From NCBI GenBank assembly GCA_020744225.1, contig JAGMWG010000004.1:2108001-2172000 (forward strand): DNA of 64,000 nt. Direction: 5' to 3'. Below the pieces are notes generated by a model. It did no database searches, was not told the origin of the DNA, and was given only the letters and a program-made list of their open reading frames with translations. Below are positions 22,111 to 33,133 of this stretch, in pieces. The translations under genes were made by a program, and so were the position numbers. Source of the DNA: Paraphoma chrysanthemicola. Taxonomy: Eukaryota > Ascomycota > Dothideomycetes > Pleosporales > Phaeosphaeriaceae. How positions within the stretch are numbered: position 1 is the first letter of the stretch; every line of letters begins with the position of its first letter.

Positions 22111-23769
22111 TCAACCCAACGCTTGATCCAGTCCGAGCAATGAAATCCCACCTTCTTCTTCATCTGTATCGCTGTCCATGTCAAGCAGGGACGTGCTAGA
22201 GGAGGAAGCGGTAGCATTATCTGATTCGAGACTGCTGTATTCGCTATCAGCATCGACAAGTGCATCTTTTTCTCTTTCATCGTTTGCTGCAATCGAAATG
22301 GCATCGAGCCCTGGCGTGGCTATAGTGGAAAGGGAGATGCCAGTTATAGAATCTGGGTGATAACCCCTTGGAGCCGCTTGCTTGCGTAGTTGATCCAGCG
22401 CATCTTTGCGGATGTCTTTGGTCATAAGATTCAAAATATCTCTCAGCTGGTGCTCCTTTCCGGGTCTGGCACTTTCCATGAGTGGTGGCTGCCAGTTGAG
22501 GTAAATCTTCTGGTGGGAACGGGGTTCGAAGAAACCACCTGGATGATGGCGGAAATAGAGGTGGCAACAGAAGCATGCCGGCTTGCTACACGCGATGTAC
22601 TTGTCACCCCCTGCAAATTCTTCGTCGTGCTCGTCAAAATGATGAAGTACTTGCACCTCGGCATGGACCCTTGTTCTATGCTTTGAATCGCTATAATCAC
22701 TGAGAAACCTCTCCGAGATATTGAAAAGTTTGTCCATTTGCGCCAGAGCTGGTTGATATACCTCACGATCAGGTGTGTCCTGAGGCAGCATTCGGTTCAA
22801 TGCGCTATCAAGATTGGTTGCTTTCCGAGGCGCCGGTCGACCCTTGCCTTCCACTGGAATATGTACAGCTCGTACGCTGTAGGACTCCATAAAGGGCATC
22901 ATCCTATGCATGAACGAAGCAAGAGCTATTGCTGATCGAGCATGGAGACCTAAGCGCCCGATTTGATGGCGAACAGACGCACATGTTGCCTGCAGACTAT
23001 CTCCACTGGCCTTGTAGCGTTGCTCATGTGCAAGAGTTGCCAGTTGGTGCATGAAATCGGAGTGTCGGCTTGTGTAAGCATATTCTACCAAGGAGTGCAG
23101 GTCATCGCCGTCAAGATTTTCAAGCCTGTTTTCCCAAATCGCGATGAAGCCATCTAGATAGCGCATATCAGCAACACAATTTCACTTCCTCTAAAAGGCA
23201 TACCACGTACAGATTGGTTCGTTTGTGCAGGCTGGAAATATTTTCAGCTTCTCAAGTTTTGACAACAAGTGCAGCGCATATGTCTTCAACCTCTCGCGAG
23301 CGAACGTTATACTGATTCTGAGAACTTCTCCTATCAGAAGTTGACTATCCCTTGTTCCATCTGCTTTCTTCAATATCTCAAGCAGATTTTGAAGAAAAGG
23401 GATGATGAGCCTTTCTGGACATTTGTTTGCTGCGACCCAGAACACGTAGCCTTGAGGATTTTGTCCCAGAGCGATTGCTGTGCAAGAATCACCCCCTTTT
23501 TTGTAATCGCAGAGGAAGGCTAGCTCGTCCAGGAATTGCCGTCTGACTTGTTCGTGTGTCAACGAGTCTATATGTCTAAGAGAAGGTTGCGTCGTGTGTG
23601 TGTGCTCGCCGCGTGCCTGACCAAGAGCAGAGAGAAGACCGAGAGGCTCGTAGAATCTATGCAACAGCCTCGAAGACACATCCGATGTCGTTATATCAGT
23701 TGATCGAGTATATTCCATTCCTCCGTGAGTGGTTCTCCCTTCTTCGTGTGTATGATTTTGTCGGGGCAT
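22111..23769 (-). CDS. OTT_1508-like nucleic-acid/nucleotide deaminase family protein
   Basis: Two exons (23769-23211 and 23153-22111; 57 bp intron, GTACGT donor, CTATCTAG acceptor, phase 1) give 533 aa. The C-terminal half has the zinc-deaminase signature: RVHAEVQVLHHF (His ligand and catalytic Glu) followed about 30 residues later by CSKPACFCCHLYF (Cys ligands). This spacing and the downstream YLNWQPPL block match the OTT_1508-like deaminases expanded in fungi. The N-terminal half is all-helical and unassigned; the C-terminus is an acidic Ser-rich tail. Members are predicted to deaminate bases in nucleic acids or free nucleotides, and have been proposed as conflict or defence enzymes; the substrate here is unknown. 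It is divergent from the Dicer gene (965 bp between starts), which suggests a shared theme. Confidence 0.8.
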
Positions 23770-24734
23770 AGCTAGGTTCTATTATTCTAAGTGCGATTGT
23801 GTAAGAAAAGGTTGATCTTCGTGAATGGAAGGCTAGACGCTTGTCAATCCACTTTATACTCGCGTGCCAAGAAAGGCTCATTGGGAAAGCAAGAGAACCT
23901 CTCCAGCGTACAATTGTGCTCTATTCTTCTTGATACTATCCACTTATCATTCGAGTTGTCCACGGAGAGAAAGAGATTCCTTCAAACAATCTTCTCAACA
24001 TATTTCCGTATCATGCCACCTAGACTCGACGTGCAGATTGATTGTACATTGTTTGTCTCTTCTGACCGGTTGCTTGATGCATCGAACATCATCAGCTAGC
24101 TCTCTGGATAAGCGACGTGAACGTGCTATCAGCGAAAAGTGAAGGACGTTTGCGGTGTATGCCAGGGCCAAGGCTACCACACACAGGCTGGTCGGTGAGT
24201 TGGTCGACCGGTGAACTGCTTTGAGGTCTAGTTGAATACAGGATGCCTACCCACATTATCTAACTGGCCGCTTAAAGAGACTATCACTAATGAAGTCACA
24301 CCCAATACGACAATGCTGCATCGTGCAATTCTCGCTGCAAACTGATACCGTGTAGCCTGGGTGCACCAGGATTCGAAAGCGGGGTTCGGGCTGACCGGAC
24401 ATGACAGAGTGGGGCGAAGCGCGTACGCTGAATTAGCGTGCAGCGTGAAGCATGCAGCTGCTGCGTATCATCTTCGATCGTCTATCTTTTATTTCCACCG
24501 CTTAAACTTGCCAAAGTAGGAAGCCACGTCAAATATGATAAGCCAATGGATCGCAGCGTGGATTGGACGAAACAACACAACTCGAATTCTGACATGTAGA
24601 TATAGTAAAGCGCGCTTCACATGGTGTGGCACCCTGGATTCATATTCAATCGTTGAAATCTAGATTCAAAGTATTAAAGAGGCAACTCTCAGAGATAAAG
24701 GAACTACTGCCACCTGCAACGCCCATAAATAGCC
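23770..24734. promoter_or_regulatory. Divergent region between deaminase and Dicer genes
   Basis: 965 bp between two start codons pointing outward. It holds a 16-base motif at 24422-24437 (CGTACGCTGAATTAGC) whose near-exact reverse complement recurs on the other side of Dicer at 28932-28947. No gene is seen inside. Confidence 0.4.
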
Positions 24735-27700
24735 ATGCTTCAAGAAGAGGTAGTGAAGGAGACCTGCTCTCATGTCGATCATGTTTTGGAGTCCAGCAAT
24801 ATGGAGTTCCGAGCTCGAAGCTATCAACTGGAGATGCTGGAACGAAGCCTTGAGGGAAATGTAATAGTTGCAGTAAGATTATTTGAGAATGATGGCTTTC
24901 GCAAAGCTCACACCAAATGCAGATGGACACCGGAAGCGGAAAAACTGAGATGTAGGCAGTTTATTCGGAGGGCCTGCTCGGACTAACCAAGGATTCCAGA
25001 GCTGTATTGAGAATTCGAGCGGAACTTGACCGCTGTGCTAGCGCTAAGGTGGGAAGAACACTACCATTTCTGCTACATGCTTACACCAAAGCAGCGCGTA
25101 TGGTTTCTTGCTCCCACGGTTGCTTTATGCGAGCAACAACACAGATACATCCAATCTCGCTTACCTGATACATCACCTCTACTATTGATTGGCTCAAGCA
25201 ATCTCGACTACTGGAGTGAGCAAAGCATATGGGACGCTGCGTTGCATAATCGCCGAGTCGTTATCTCAACGCATGCCATCCTGCGAGATGCTATGCAGCA
25301 TGGTTTCGTACAACTATCGAGTCTAGCGCTCCTGGTTTTTGACGAAGGTAAGAGCCGTTGGTATCTCAAATAGACTGAGCTTATACTGTTGCAAGCTCAT
25401 CATTGCAATGGGAATCACCCAGCCAATTTGATCATGGAACTATTTTATCACAAGCAAAAGAGGGAAAGAGGAATAGAAGGTGTTCCTCATATCTTAGGTC
25501 TCTCTGCGAGCCCAGTTCGAGGATCAAACATCCAAGAGATCCAGTAAGTCTTGGCTGCCCCTGATTACACCTGCTGACCACTTCTCCAGCCAAGTTGAGC
25601 AAAACCTGGACTCCATCTGTGTAGCTCCACGAATATATCGTCAGGAATTGCAATCTCATGTCAATCAGCCCGAATTTACTGTACTCCAGTTTACGGAGGA
25701 TTTGCAGTCTATACCACCAGGATCTGCGCTATGCACTTTACGAACATTACGACGAGCGATCGCGAATGATGCAGAAGATCTTCTACGTCAAATCACACTT
25801 CAGCACGGTTCTTTGATAAGCCCGAAACCTCTCGACCGTTCTGCGAAGGAACGGTTGACCTGTATAGTGGAACAATATGGAAGGAAATCAGAGCATATCT
25901 TGAAAGAGCTTGGACCATGGGCAGCCGATTACTTCGTCCAGAAGACAAACGAGCTTTATATTGGGAGCACTGACACTTTCAGTAAAACTGCTTCTCGCCA
26001 TGATGAAGTCTTCCGTCAACTTCTAGCGAAATATTTCGTCCAATCAAGCTCGAGGTCTACGACAACTGCGACGTTGATTGAACACACTGATACGCTATCC
26101 CACAAAGCTTCCAAGTTGGTCGATATCATTGGCAAGCAGTGCCCTGATACAACAGGGGTCATATTCGTGAAAGAACGCGTTGTCGTCAGCGTATTGTTCC
26201 AGATATTGTCGACGTATCCGCAGACAGCAGAACGGTTCAAGTTCGCGACTTTTGTTGGGCTTTCGAACAACATGAAGAAGAAAGCTGGCATCCATGAGCT
26301 ACTTAATCTGGAATCGCAAAGCAAATCCTTAGATGCTTTTCGTGCCAAGCAGAAGCACATCATAATTGCTACAGACGTACTGGAAGAAGGCATTGATGTC
26401 GCAGCATGTAACCTCGTCATATGCTTTGATCCGCCCCAAAATCTGAAGTCTTTCATACAGCGGCGTGGCCGCGCGCGGAAAAAAACAATCTCAGTTTGTT
26501 ATCATGCAGCCCTGCACGTCCATTAATACAAAATCCGATCGTTGGATCCAACTTGAAGAAGAAGTCAGCCGTTTGTGTCAGAATGAAAAGCGAACAAGAG
26601 AGACAATTCTTGCGGTTGAAGATCAGGACGAAGTTTTGGATCTAGTTCTTCGCGATAGGTCGACAGGGTACCGTACTCTCGTGTCGACTTGATAATAACG
26701 TTGCTGATATTGAACAGAGCTATACTGACTGCAGAATCGATCAAGTCTCATTTGTACCATTTCTGCAATACCTTGCCGAAGCAGCCTTTTGTCGATACGA
26801 GCCCGGACTTTTCAATCAAAGAGAGTAGCCCAAACAAGGGTCCCGGGCTCTTGACCGCAAGAGTGGCACTCCCAAACTGTATAGGATCCTTCCGAAGATC
26901 CTACTTGGCCGCCGGGGAATATCGCACAGAACGGGCAGCAACCATGGCCGCGGCGTACCAATGCTACGGAGCTCTTCACCGAGCTGAGCTGGTCAACAAC
27001 AATTTCTTGCCGAGCATCCTCAAGATACAAGAGCGGTGCCGAAATCTTCCTCCAATTCTAGAAGTTGATGAACACATACAGCCGTGGAGACTGATGGCAC
27101 ATGCATGGTCTTCACCTACGCTTTACAAAACCTCGATTCATTTAGAGAGCAACCCACCAGATGATCGTTCGTCGCTCCGTATCTCGTTCATCACACCTAT
27201 GTCGATTCCGCCAATGTCTCTGCGTCCTTTAAAGCAGCACACATGCATCACAATGAAGCAGACATGCGCATCGGTGCTCAGCTTTGCAGGATTAGAGAGA
27301 CTTAGGCAAAGAATGGCAGAATTATGCTCATCAAACGAAAGCCAAAAGGACCACATAGCAAACCGTGACTTCGTGTACATCTTCGACTTTGACGACGGGA
27401 GAGACTTTCGGTCACCGCCTGCGCCAAACAACCCACACAAAATCATGACTCAAATCGTTGGACAGGTTGAGAAGTTCATGATTGCAGGTCTATTGCAGAC
27501 GTCAATTCTTCCGACATGTACATTTCATAACGCTGAACACATCGTCACGGCACTCACTGCACCTTCTGCAGATGCGCAGCTGAATTTCGAACGATATGAA
27601 TTCCTCGGAGACGCGGTTTTGAAGATGGTGGTGTCAGCACAAGTTCTCACAGACCATGTCATCTGGCCAGCTGGATGGCTGAGCCAATACAGGGATAATC

Positions 27701-28863
27701 TTATCTCAAATGCAAGCCTTGCTAATGCGGCCTTGAGCCTCCACCTTGATCAGTACATCCTGACCAGGGCTCCGAGGACAAGGAATTGGACATTACCGCG
27801 TCTCTCAGATGCAGATTGTTTACCCGAGAAACGTATACTGAGCAGCAAGACCTTGGCAGATGTTTCACAGGCTCTATTTGCAGCTGCCTATCTTGACACT
27901 GGGCACGGTCTTGCCAGGTCGTGCATCAAGATCTTCATACCAGAAATTCGATCCGAGCAACCCACTTTCGAGATGCCTCACGGTGCTAAGTTCCCGAGGC
28001 ATGAAGTAGAAGAGATACAACAGCTGATTGGACACCAGTTTCGCAACTTTACAGTGTTGCTGCAAGCTTTAACGCATCCTTCATGTACATCTCACGGGAG
28101 TGAGGAGTCTTACCAAAGATTGGCGTTTCTTGGAGATGCTGTTCTTGGATTTCTCGTCGCCAAAACTCTATTTCAACATCCCGAAGAGCTGTCAGAAGGC
28201 AAGATGACGAAGGTCAGAGCCGCAGTCGTCAATTCTAACATGCTTGGGTATGTCTGCATGACACACAGCATTCCGCGCAAAGTTTTCGGCATCGAGACAA
28301 CCACACTCAAACAATCTCGAAAGGTTCAACGTGTTGAGAATATGCCACTTTGGAAGTATATGCGACACGAATCAAAATATCTGGGTAAAGCACTCGACGC
28401 TTGTAACGCGCGCTACCGTGGTCTCTGCGGATGCCTTCATCAACAGATGCAGAATGGCCATTCCTACCCTTGGGTCACGTTGGCAGAGCTGCAACCAGAA
28501 GGCTTCTACTCTGATCTTGTACAGAGTGTCATCGGCGCCATATATGTGGACTCTGGAGGAGAATGGAGCGCATGCCAACAGTTTATTGAGACGATAGGGA
28601 TATCCTCGTCCATACAACGTATGGTGCAACCCGACTATGACGTCGCACATCCACGAAGCGTACTACAACAGCTTTCTCCTCTGGCCGAAGTACGAAGCCA
28701 TCTCAGCGACGGTGTTTATAAGTGTTCAGTCACTGTGGACGACGTAGAGATTGCGAGTGCTGAAAGCTACAAGGGCAGGGGTGAGGCGTCAATACTGGCC
28801 TCGCACAGAGCAGTTCAGATACTGGCTAGAGCAAAAAATACCGAGGGACCGCTTTGCGACTAG
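24735..28863 (+). CDS. Dicer-like ribonuclease III (DCL2-type), frameshifted at an A7 run
   Basis: Seven exons: 24735-24872, 24923-24951, 25000-25048, 25095-25347, 25396-25543, 25590-26667, 26718-28863 (introns 46-50 bp). They join in frame except for one surplus base in the A7 run at 26479-26485; without it the product is 1,279 aa. Order: helicase with MDTGSGKTE (about residue 47, in a 29-nt exon), VFDEAHHCNGNHP (about 155), GLSASPVRG, IQRRGRARKK (about 497); dimerisation domain (SIKSHLYHFCNTLP); RNase IIIa (YEFLGDAVLK, about 855); RNase IIIb (LAFLGDAVLG, about 1030); C-terminal dsRBD-like region. Length points to DCL2 rather than DCL1. Dicers cut dsRNA into small RNAs for silencing and virus or transposon control. 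Odd: RNase IIIb has Ala for the metal-binding Glu in LEFLGD, and both RNase III domains have Gln for the later catalytic Glu (ADVSQAL, SDLVQSV). The gene may be inactive. Confidence 0.9.
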
Positions 28864-29315
28864 TCCCTCGCGTTTAGATCAGTAATGACACCCAATCACA
28901 TACGAGCAAATACAGATTCGATGAAGACGACGCTAAATCAGCGTACGGCGAGCACAGACCAAATGCGAATCCCAATCACGTCAGAGCCCACACAATCTCG
29001 GTTAAGAACGCGCTAAATCGGCGCACGGCTGCTGCGTGGATGACATAGGCACGGGCATCAATGGTCCAATTATCACACTTGTTGAGTTGCTTGTGATCGT
29101 CAGGGCCAGAGTGAGGGACTGGCCGTACTCGCCATTCGTGGAACGAAGGCCTACCTCGCTAGAAAGCTTGCTTATGATGTGGTGCGTCGATTCCTAGGGC
29201 GCTATGAGGAGCAGCCATTCTGGCGCGAGGCTGGAAGTGTTCACGTTCATAAATGGCCTCATCTTTCCTGCTCCAGTCAATGCTTTGTGCGTCGTGCCTT
29301 GGTCCCAATCCTACC
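28864..29315. other. Intergenic stretch downstream of Dicer
   Basis: Holds the imperfect direct repeat described separately (28888-29030). Otherwise it is the upstream region of the disrupted gene at 29316. Confidence 0.4.
28888..29030. repeat. Imperfect direct repeat, two ~65 bp units about 80 bp apart
   Basis: Unit 1 (about 28888-28953) and unit 2 (about 28967-29032) share CCCAATCAC at one end and CGCTAAATCRGCGYACGGC at the other, with weaker match between. Differences are largely C/T and G/A, as old repeats in fungi often show. The end motif recurs inverted at 24422-24437. Confidence 0.45.
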
Positions 29316-30282
29316 ATGGATCAGGATCTATGCTTACGGTTATCCCTCCGTGGCACGCTCGAGGAGGTATGTCTGAACATTATCTAGATCATCTCCATAT
29401 GCTTACTTCACCTAGCGGACGATGCAATTCGACAACCATCTTGATTACATACGTCGTCTCCTTGAAGATGACAAGGTGTTGGCCCGTCAAGTTGGCTTCA
29501 AAGTCCAGCCAAAGAACCACGGAGATAAGAGTAGGGTTCAGAAATTTATGGAGTATTTGGGTCCCGACCACGGAACCTTGACCCTTTTAGCGACCTCTGC
29601 TCCTATTTGGTACTACCAACCGCTTCAATTCTGGGACAATTCCTCAGCGACGGGCTGCAACGTCTCAGTCGATCCCCAGCAACAGATCTACCGGGCCTTC
29701 ATCCAATCGACGCATGAACACGCATAGTCACGCATCAAGATGAGGCTTCTATGTATCCTCCTTGTGGAGTACAGAGCCAGCGCCGGATATGGACATGAAG
29801 TAGACCAAGACACCATCCTAAGGATATGCCAAGCAAGCGGTCATCAAGACAACGAGGTCGACACAAGACAGAGATTGGCAAAGATGATCGAATGGGGCGG
29901 ATACTACAAGAATCTCGAAGCGAATGTCAATCAGGGAATCTGCTTCGTCCTCGGCACTTCTCTGTCAGAGAGCCAGTAAGTGGTAGTTGGTCGAAGACAC
30001 TCGGGGTCTCAAACGCTAATCTGCAGAAGCTGGACGAAATTGATAACGAAAAGCGGGTCAACATTCAACGCAGTAATGCAGCGCTTCAAGGATAGGTCAC
30101 TCCCGGAAACTGCCCAACAATACGCTGGGCTGAGGCAGGTTGTCGTTGGCGCGAAGCTTGAATCATTCAAAAACCAGGAGAACAGCTTTCCCTTGAACCA
30201 CCCCCTTCCCTTGAACTGTACGTACCCTCAGTACACTTACCAGGCAGAAAACGATGGTCTTTTTTCACAAAGTTGGGTTTGA
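29316..30282 (+). pseudogene. Hypothetical fungal gene broken by an in-frame TAG
   Basis: Three exons (29316-29366, 29416-29975, 30027-30282; introns 49 and 51 bp with good donors and TAG/CAG acceptors) join in a single frame of 289 codons, except for one in-frame TAG at 29725-29727 between THEHA and SRIKMRLLCILLVEY. The frame on both sides reads as one coherent protein (DDKVLARQVGFKVQP, GPDHGTLTLLATSAPIWYY, then MIEWGGYYKNLEANVNQG, ICFVLGTSL and a final exon with TAQQYAGLRQVVVG). A single C-to-T change from CAG would explain the stop. No family is recognised. The alternative is two short genes of 120 and ~180 aa, which I think less likely because frame and spacing are kept. Confidence 0.55.
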
Positions 30283-31465
30283 TTCGTTTCCTTAATTAGT
30301 ACTTAGCCTCAAATGCTTACCTATCGATCCATGGCCCAATTCAATCTGTTTCAGCAACCCTTTGGACTGATTGTTTTGCGATTACTCTAGTTCTGCTTCT
30401 GGTGCCCACTTCGGGGCCCATTTCCGATGATACTTCCTGGTCTCGTTCCTTGTCCTGGCCCCGTACTGGCCCCGCGTTTGGGAACCTTCTGGCTGTTACC
30501 CTGTTAAACTCACATGGTTAACCTACTCCAAGCTAACCATTTCACTTCGTGTGCTCAAGGACATATTGCATAAAAGCCGAATAAAGTACACGCCACGAAT
30601 CAACTGAGCTGTTAATTAGCTCTAGTTCTACTCACTAATGCTGCTTTGAGTCTTGTGCACCATCCTTCTGCAAATCCTTATGACCTATCTTTTGGCTAGC
30701 CATAATTCGAATCACCTGGACACTACCGACAGCAGTCGTCGCTCCATCAGGAAATTGAACATCACTCCAGCGCCCCATCGCAGGCATATAAATTGCTGGC
30801 GTATACTGGGTGCAGCCGTAGTTCACGAGGAGGATGTGTACTTGCTCAGAATGAACTATGCTAAAAACGGCTAAGCTGCATTGGTTGCAACATGGCCCCA
30901 CTATTGCGATGGACTGAATGATCTTACGCAATTCAGTGGTTATCTGCAAGCCACTCGCGTGACTTCAAGATGAAGTTCAGGACGGTCCTTGTTGCGTATT
31001 GACTGGTGAGATAGCTACACAAGTGTATCTATTATAAAACAAACTAAAACTATGCTGAGTCGTTGGCAAGCTCATGGCGTTCCTTGGGGTCGCTTGTCCA
31101 GCCCAATTGCATCAAAAGCCCGCCCTCCATAACCACTTTTCCGGTCAGAGTTCTTTCGTCTACGGCTCCAGACGCAGTAAAATGATTGATTTGATAGGCG
31201 GACATTTTGTGTTAATATTTGTGGCTGATGCGAATGTGCCTACAGGCTGCGTCCGGTCACACGACTAAGACGGAATGCGTGCATATGGCGGTAAGAGTAA
31301 GAATCACAAACAGGGAGTCGTATGGTGTGGGCCTGAGTCATACGCGCTGTAAGTGACGTCGAGGATGCGTGTTCGTTCCGGTCTACCTAAAGCAAGCAGT
31401 ATCGCATAAAATATCTCGCTATACAATCTCGTACGTTTTCACTCGAAGTATCCTGATTCAACTTC
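30283..31465. other. Gene-poor stretch, 1.2 kb
   Basis: Only short frames. A 104-codon minus frame (30949-30635) is the longest and shows no motif or upstream exon. Nothing else is recognised. Confidence 0.4.
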
Positions 31466-32550
31466 ATGTCCCGTTCTGATCATATAGCAATTGGAAGAGA
31501 GATAACAGGAGGCTACGGGGCAAATCGGAACGAAGAAAAACATCTATGTCTATGGCTTTCATGGAAACCAAGCCTGCCGCCGGTACGATATTTCATAGAG
31601 AGTGCTTGTGTTTTGAATTTGCTAATGTATTACGAAGGCGTTGATCTCAGCTTGGTCATGGATGAAATAACTTTATCCCAAGGTGTGTCACCGTGGTGCT
31701 TGAGCTGATGCATAACAATCAAACTTACAAGACTGACAGAATTTGAGCTTTGGTTTGGAAAATCAGTTTTCGAGGGCATTTTAGCTGAAGTTCTTCAAAG
31801 GGAGCATTCTGGACGTATTGCTTTCACTCTAGTGGTACGTGAGGCCATGAATTGTCTCCTCTATCGAGCTACTTGCTCATTATATACAAGGATGTGCTAG
31901 ATTCAGTGGTAGCTGTATACGGTCGAGATGTAACGGAGGCTCACACGAAGCAAATTCACCCTCAGCGAGCCCACGAGGCATTTTATCGCTCCATACACGA
32001 TCGTCGTTCTAATACTAGCGATGCCGACTGGGAGACCTTTCGCCGACAACTTTTTTCAGATGTTACGACTTGCTGTAGAATGCGTCGAGACGAAACGGTT
32101 GTAGAGCAGCATGGTGTCTCGTTGTCGACACCGTCCAGGACCTACATGGTTACTACCCCGATATCTGATGTCGACAACCGTAAATCCTCCTGCTACTCCT
32201 CCTCGTCCGCCTCTACTTCCTCGCCGGTCTATTTGAACCAACAAAATTCAGCTGAGAGTCTAATCGGGACGAACGGAAGACTACAGAGTCAGCCAGCGTT
32301 GCATCCCGCCCCAGCGCCTAAAGTTGCTATCGCCATGCATCGATACACTTCTGTGTTGAATGAGCATGCCGCTATTCAGGGAGAAAGATTAATCTATGAA
32401 AAGGAACAATTGAGCTTATCTCCCTCATCCTGGCAATGTACCGCCATGTTTGGCGATGTCTTCGCGGTGGGGACAGGGCGTAATATCACACAGGCAAAGC
32501 ATGAGGCATCTAAACAGATCTGTGAACTCATGGATCTGAGAGTTCTCTGA
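31466..32550 (+). CDS. Protein with C-terminal dsRBD-like domain
   Basis: Three exons (31466-31682, 31740-31834, 31891-32550; introns 57 and 56 bp, GTGTGT and GTACGT donors, GACTGACAG and TATACAAG acceptors) give 323 aa. The last ~70 residues fit a double-stranded RNA-binding domain: YTSVLNEHAAIQG (helix 1), WQCTAMFGDVFAVGTG (strands 2-3 and turn), then ITQAKHEASKQICELM (helix 2 with the Lys and Ala positions of the consensus). A Ser-rich linker (about residues 195-245) precedes it; the N-terminal ~190 residues are unassigned. It lies 2.6 kb downstream of the Dicer gene on the same strand. RNA binding is inferred; a partner role with Dicer is a guess. The first exon and start are the least certain parts. 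Confidence 0.6.
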
Positions 32551-33133
32551 GAGTCACCTCTCTTGAATCAGAAATATGATCTGACGCAAGTCCTCTTCCT
32601 ATAAACTCAAACAACGTACGCTCTTTCACTTCCAACGCGATGCGAAGATCTCTTTGAGGGGCCTTATTTGACAAGTATCGGCTGTGGTCTTGTAAATAAA
32701 AACAACAACTATGAGAATAACTTGCTTGCCTGTTCTTCGCCGACCAAAGCATGATTCAATGGATAGCGTGATTGATTACCATCAGCTACGTGTGAGCAGG
32801 ACGAAGAACCCGGCCTTCACACGCATGAAGCACCTTCTTTTCGAATTTTATGCTGATGCACTATGCGTAAAACTGGCAAAACTAATGCGAGGGCCCGAGT
32901 ATCGCTGCTCTTGGGCATAGCTATATGCCTAATGGCTTTCAGCTTGGGAAGCCAGGCGCGTGATTTGTTACTAGTGCGATCTTGATTCAGAGGAGAGGAT
33001 AAAATGCAAAGAATTTGTCACAATCTCAAGCTTGAGCTTACAGCACTTTGCTCGCTCAATCTAGCGATATTTCACGTTCGACAGTCCCTGGACTAGCTTC
33101 CAGCTGTCTTTCACATCCGACCCTACAGCGAGC
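32551..33133. other. Gene-free stretch
   Basis: Short frames only, the longest a 69-codon frame at 32711-32920 without motifs. Upstream region of the GRF zinc-finger gene. Confidence 0.4.

Noticed and set aside
24341..24420. Possible tRNA (GGTTCG-like box)
   Set aside because: No matching A box, acceptor stem or anticodon arm could be drawn; no tRNA or rRNA gene was found anywhere in the window.
26473..26492. Programmed ribosomal frameshift at the Dicer A7 run (contains A AAA AAC)
   Set aside because: The needed shift is +1, whereas A AAA AAC heptamers promote -1; no structure or precedent in Dicers.
30635..30949. 104-codon minus frame
   Set aside because: No upstream exon, motif or start context; composition compatible with chance.
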